Below are positions 61,110 to 64,000 of a stretch of 64,000 bases of DNA, piece after piece. A program made the translations under genes and the position numbers. This stretch comes from Cacajao melanocephalus (lineage: Eukaryota > Chordata > Mammalia > Primates > Pitheciidae): positions 186,001 through 250,000 of the forward strand of contig CAUYLG010017864.1 in NCBI GenBank assembly GCA_963573385.1, given 5' to 3'. Every line of letters starts with the position of its first letter. Positions within the stretch are counted from its first letter, which is position 1. The notes under the pieces were generated by a model. The model was not told the DNA's origin. It saw only the letters and a list, made by a program, of their open reading frames with translations, and made no database searches.

Positions 61110-61514
61110 TGTATTAGTCCGTCCTCGCACTGCTATAATGAAATACCCGAAACTGAGTTATTTGTAAAGAAAAAAGGTTTAAGTGGCTCATGGTTCTGCA
61201 GGTTGGACAGGAAGAATGGTGGATTCTGCTTCTGGGAGACCTCAGGGAGCTTTTACTCATGGTGGAAGGCAAAGCAGGAGTGGATGAGTGGATGTCTTAC
61301 AAGGGAGGAGCAGGACCCAGAGAGATGGGGGAGGTTCCACATGCTTTTAAACAGCCAGAACTCGCTCTCATGATGACAGCACCAAGGGGAATGGTATTAA
61401 ACCATGAGAAACTGCCCCCATGATCCAATCACCTCCTACCAGGCCCCAACCCCAACACTGAGGATGACGATTGAACATAAGATTTGGGTAAGGACACAAA
61501 TCCAAACCATATCA
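61110..61514 (-). mobile_element. MaLR solo LTR (THE1/MST-like)
   Basis: On the plus strand it starts TGTATTAGTCC and ends ACCATATCA, so the LTR is on the minus strand. A perfect 5-bp duplication GAGGT sits at 61105-61109 and 61515-61519. No internal viral region. Confidence 0.9.
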
Positions 61515-61710
61515 GAGGTTGAGGATTCATTAGTCTAATCTGCTATTTGCATTTCTTTTTTCCATTTTGATTTGAATCAACTTATCTATATTTTTCTTGT
61601 TGATTTATAAGATCCTTTTGTAAATTAAGAAAATTACCCTTTTATCATGCCTTCCAGAGTCATAACTTTTTCCCCAAGTTTGTCATATTTTGGCAACCTC
61701 GGGTTAGGAA

Positions 61711-61759
61711 GAATCTCTCTGTCTAGAATCTCTCTATCTAGAATCTCTCTGTCTAGAAT
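61711..61759 (+). repeat. 15-bp tandem repeat, 3.3 copies
   Basis: Unit GAATCTCTCTGTCTA at 61711, 61726 and 61741, with one substitution in the middle copy, then GAAT. Confidence 0.95.
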
Positions 61760-62147
61760 AAGACATCATTGTCTCCCTAGAGGCACTGATACAGATAAGG
61801 ACAACTCTATCAATTAAAATATCAGCCAAGGAAGCAGAGAAAAAAAGAAGCCTAAAACCCAAATATTGCCTTGCCCAGCCAGGCCTTCAGGAAGGTGAGT
61901 GCCAGCAGCCAGTGGAGGTATTCATTAGGTCTGTGCAGCAGCCTGTCTTTCCTGGGGAGATGAGCACATCAGATGATCAGGCTGTGAGGATAGTCAACCT
62001 TCAACTCCTATAACAAATCTTATGACTCAGGCTAGGCTAAAATGTTGTAAAAACCTCAACATCTCAATGGCCTAACAAAATACAAGTTTATTTCTCACTT
62101 ACATCCCAGTTCAATGCAAGCCAAGCATTAATCAAAGGTCCCCTTAG

Positions 62148-62386
62148 GCCAGGCCCTGTGGCACACACCTGTAATCTTAGTGATTTGGGAGACTGAGGCA
62201 GAAGGATCACTTGAGCCCAGGAGTTCAAGACCAGCCTAGGCGACATAATGAGACCCTGTTTCTACAAAAAAAATTAAGACAAAAAACAAAAAGAACGATT
62301 CAGGCATGATGGTTCATACTTGTAATACTAGTTACTCTGGATGCTGAGGCAGAAGAGCCACTTAAACTCAGGAGTTTGAATGGATA
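62148..62386 (+). mobile_element. Alu SINE, degraded and truncated
   Basis: Left monomer, an A-rich linker and part of the right monomer of an old (AluJ-like) element. Confidence 0.8.
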
Positions 62387-62587
62387 TTAAGCATACACAT
62401 AGTAGGAAAAGAACCATACCTAGGAAGTCAAAGTGCCATAGTGACTATAAAAAGCCAGCCACATGACCAGCACTCAAAGCACCAGTTTACAAACTCAAGT
62501 TTGATAGTCAATACGTTCAGCTTTGAAAGGAAGATGGCATCAGATCTCTCACCTGTTTTCCCTTCAGTACATAAACCAAGGGGTTGG

Positions 62588-64000
62588 GACAGAGCAAGAT
62601 GGCTGATTGGAAGCCTCCACTGATCATCCTCCATGTGGGAACACCAATTTAACAACTATCTATATTACAAAGCACCTTTATAAGAGCCAAAAATCAGGTA
62701 AGCAATCAAAGTACCTGGTTTTAACTTCATATCACTGAAAAAGACACTGAAGAGGATAGGAAAGATGGTCTTGAATTGCCAACACCACCCCTCCCAAATC
62801 TTCTGGCTGAGATTGGTGCCAAGAGAGAATCTGTGCTTTGTGGGAGGGAGAGCACAGCAATTATGGAACTTCGCATTGGCACTCAGTGCTTCCCTATCAC
62901 AGCAGAAAGCAATACAGGGCAGAACTCAGCTGACACCCATGGAAGGAGCACTCAGACCAGCACTAGCCAGAGGGGAATCAGCCATCCCAGCAGTCAAAAC
63001 TTGAGTTTGAACAAGCCTTGCTTTCACAGGCTAAAGGACTCTGGGGTACTAAGTAAACTTGAAAGGCAGTGTAAGCCACAAGGACTGCAACTTCTAAGTA
63101 AGTCCTGGTGCTGTGCTGGGCTCAGAGCCAATGGACCTGGGAGGCATGCAACCTAGTGAGACACCAGCCAGGGCATCTAAGGGAGTTCTTGACCCACCCT
63201 TTTCCTCGCCCCAGGCAGCACAGCTCACAGCTGTGAAAGAGACATCTTACTTGAAGAGTGGAAAAGGAGAGTAAAGAGGACTTTGTCTTGCAACCTGGAT
63301 ACCAGCTCAAGTCACAGGAGGATAGGATACCAGGCAGAGGTTGTGCAGCCCCCACTCCAGGCCCTAGGTCCTAGATGACATTTCCAAACATACTCTGGGC
63401 CAGAAGAGAACCTGCTGCCTTGAAGGGAAGGACTCAGCCCTGGCAGGATTCATCACCTACTGACTAAAGAGCCCTAGAGCTCTGAATAATCAGCAGCAGT
63501 ATCCAGGTAGTATATGTTGTGAATATACTACACAGTATATACTAGGTTGTAACCCTAGATTACAATACCCAAGTCCCTTTGAATACCTGGAAAGCTTTCC
63601 CAGGATGGGTACAAACAAGCCCAGACTAGGAAGACTACAATAGATACCTAACTCTTCAATGCCCAAACACTGGCAAACATCCACAAGCATCGAGACCATC
63701 CAGGAAAACACGACCTCACCAAATGAACTCAATAAAGCACTGGGAACCAAGTCTCAACTTGGGTGAGACTCTGAAACATGCTGGCTTCAGGTGTGACCCA
63801 GCACATTCCCAGCAGTGGTGGCTACAAGGACAGACTCCTTCGAGCAGAGGGAAGAGTAAACAGGATTTTGTCTTGCAGCTTAGGTACCAGCTCGGCCACT
63901 GTGAAGCAGAGCACCAAGTGGGCTCTTGGGGTCTTTGGTTCCAAGACTGGGTGAGCAACTTTCATTCACGCCCTGCTATATGCTAGATGTTAGTATGTAG
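62588..64000 (+). mobile_element. L1 LINE 5' UTR (continues past window)
   Basis: Starts near GAGCAAGATGGCTGATTGGA, followed by L1P-type 5'-UTR sequence (CAACTATCTATATTACAAAG). No ORF1 is reached within the window. Internal segments repeat about 580 bp apart. It lies in plus orientation upstream of MTARC2. Confidence 0.8.

Larger units (their letters stand above)
58700..64000. other. Upstream region of MTARC2
   Basis: No gene is supported. Contains a GTT repeat near 59491-59502, antisense L2 (about 60140-60850), a solo MaLR LTR (61110-61514), a 15-bp tandem repeat (61711-61759), a degraded Alu (about 62148-62386) and an L1 5' UTR from about 62588 to the window end. Confidence 0.6.

Noticed and set aside
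62588..64000. Protein-coding L1
   Set aside because: Only 5'-UTR sequence is visible before the window ends; neither L1 ORF is reached.

Overview
This window is nuclear genomic DNA of a primate. About two dozen Alu SINEs, primate L1 segments and THE1/MST/MLT1 LTRs lie among older MIR, L2 and L1M debris. The only protein-coding genes I can support are two spliced paralogues, MTARC2 and MTARC1 (mitochondrial amidoxime-reducing components), both on the minus strand, in the tandem order MTARC2 then MTARC1 known from human 1q41. As I remember the human proteins, the reading frames here differ at several percent of residues, so a non-human simian is likelier than human. That comparison is from memory and the species is not resolved.

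Layout, high to low coordinate (the direction of transcription). 64000-58700 is upstream DNA with an antisense L2, a solo MaLR LTR with clean 5-bp target duplications, and the 5' UTR of a primate L1 running off the window edge. 58690-57945 is the GC/CpG-rich MTARC2 promoter and exon 1. MTARC2 occupies 58292-30496 with seven coding exons, an intact 335-codon frame and its stop codon. 30495-25529 holds the MTARC2 3' UTR and the short intergenic interval. 25780-25190 is the CpG-rich promoter and exon 1 of MTARC1. MTARC1 coding exons 1-6 lie at 25528-6848. From 6847 to the window start is intron 6; the last coding exon was not found and should lie beyond position 1.

The two genes are a textbook tandem duplication. 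Coding exons 2-6 are 174, 163, 141, 62 and 72 bp in both, with the same phases and a tiny intron 5 (89 and 87 bp), while the other introns have diverged through repeat insertion. Both products carry an N-terminal hydrophobic anchor followed by the MOSC domains. The family members are outer-mitochondrial-membrane molybdenum enzymes that take electrons from NADH through CYB5R3 and cytochrome b5 type B to reduce N-hydroxylated compounds. The molybdenum-ligand cysteine is encoded at the start of exon 6 in each gene.

I found no evidence for a new multi-gene system. The unusual material is structural: a perfect 44-bp-arm palindrome in MTARC1 intron 1; an Alu whose AT-rich tail has captured an inverted copy of its own flank; an inverted copy of a THE1 LTR end together with its insertion-site flank; a stem enclosing a 17-bp tandem repeat in MTARC2 intron 2; and a small L1 insertion made only of 5'-UTR sequence.
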